A stretch of DNA of 5,641 nt from positions 565 to 6,205 of the forward strand of contig VBAO01000080.1 in the NCBI GenBank assembly GCA_005883865.1, given 5' to 3'. The stretch is from Candidatus Segetimicrobium genomatis. Lineage in GTDB: Bacteria; Sysuimicrobiota; Sysuimicrobiia; Sysuimicrobiales; Segetimicrobiaceae. Each line of letters begins with the position of its first letter. Within the stretch, counting starts at the first letter, position 1. Positions 5,411 to 5,641 of this stretch are shown here, piece after piece. Position numbers and translations under genes: made by a program. Under the pieces are notes generated by a model that did not search any database, had not been told where the DNA came from, and saw nothing but the letters and a program-made list of their open reading frames with translations.

Positions 5411-5641
5411 CTACCGCCGCGGCGCGGCTTCGATGAGAACAACCACCCCACCCAGGTGTCGCTCCCGGCGTAGGATGCGAAGGCCCGCCTGCTCGGGGAG
5501 CGCAGCGACGTCCCTCGTGAGATGGCACGCACACCGTCCCAAATGACCCGGGGCCAGGCGGTTCAGCACCCAGTTGACCGGCTTGGCTGTGCTCAAGCCG
5601 TGTTCCAGTAAGAGCACCCTACCATCGAGCCGGCAGACGCG
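5411..5641 (-). CDS. C-terminal part of a class I SAM-dependent methyltransferase (cut by right edge)
   Basis: The frame is open from the right edge to a TAG stop at 5413-5411, giving 76 visible residues starting RVCRLDGRVLLLEHG. This matches the late part of UbiE/Methyltransf_11-type enzymes: 'RVL-pGGrllLLEHG' covers the beta-strand 5 region, and NRLAPGHLGRCACHLTRDVAALPEQAGLRILRRERHLGGVVVLIEAAPRR resembles the family's GC-x-x-x-RD and final beta-hairpin (strands 6-7) ending in an E-A-x-P tail. The glycine-rich SAM-binding motif I lies outside the window, so binding is inferred from family. An in-frame GTG at 5617 is internal to conserved sequence and is not the start. The usual GG before the LLLEHG strand is DG here, and RCAC replaces the usual GC. 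The acceptor substrate (lipid, quinone or other) cannot be told. Confidence 0.82.
   Translation of the reverse strand, partial: RVCRLDGRVLLLEHGLSTAKPVNWVLNRLAPGHLGRCACHLTRDVAALPEQAGLRILRRERHLGGVVVLIEAAPRR

Noticed and set aside
5209..5532. 107-codon minus-strand frame spanning the tRNA
   Set aside because: It reads through the complement of the tRNA and the divergent promoter. The composition is Arg/Gly-rich. The stretch GGGGGIRTHGPRLEGHGLANRCLGPLGHPSG is the well-known artefact of translating antisense tRNA-Ser.

Overview
This is a GC-rich bacterial window, about two thirds G+C by eye, which gives long false open frames on the opposite strands. It carries ordinary chromosomal genes: no phage, plasmid, transposase, CRISPR or integrase signal is visible. 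The substrate-binding protein has a plain signal peptide with no lipobox cysteine, which fits a diderm (two-membrane) organism better than a monoderm. Base composition and protein style would suit an environmental or soil lineage, but the genus or phylum cannot be fixed from the sequence.

Layout, left to right: (1) the C-terminal 105 codons of a plus-strand protein of unknown function, cut by the left edge; (2) a leftward three-gene transport operon of the peptide/nickel (Dpp/Opp) family: solute-binding protein (3768 to 2191), DppB-type permease (2180 to 1230) and DppC-type permease (1218 to 325). The junctions are only 10 and 11 bases, so translation is probably coupled; (3) a 117-base gap, then a leftward FAD-dependent monooxygenase of the UbiH/PHBH type (5151 to 3886); (4) a 153-base divergent control region; (5) a rightward tRNA-Ser(GCU) gene with encoded CCA; (6) the C-terminal 76 codons of a leftward class I SAM-dependent methyltransferase, cut by the right edge.

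The transporter should bring a peptide or other small solute across the inner membrane. It has the periplasmic receptor and both membrane subunits but no ATPase gene (DppD/DppF): the operon ends at dppC, 5 bases from the convergent gene. The ATPases must be encoded elsewhere, either upstream of the window or shared with another transporter. The monooxygenase lies upstream on the same strand and could be co-transcribed, but the gap, a strong Shine-Dalgarno for the binding protein and a possible hairpin leave that open.

I find no convincing new biological system. The most interesting non-coding signal is the compact divergent promoter region between the monooxygenase and the tRNA. It has mirror-image TACGATA elements on opposite strands and a 7-bp inverted repeat over the predicted monooxygenase transcription start.
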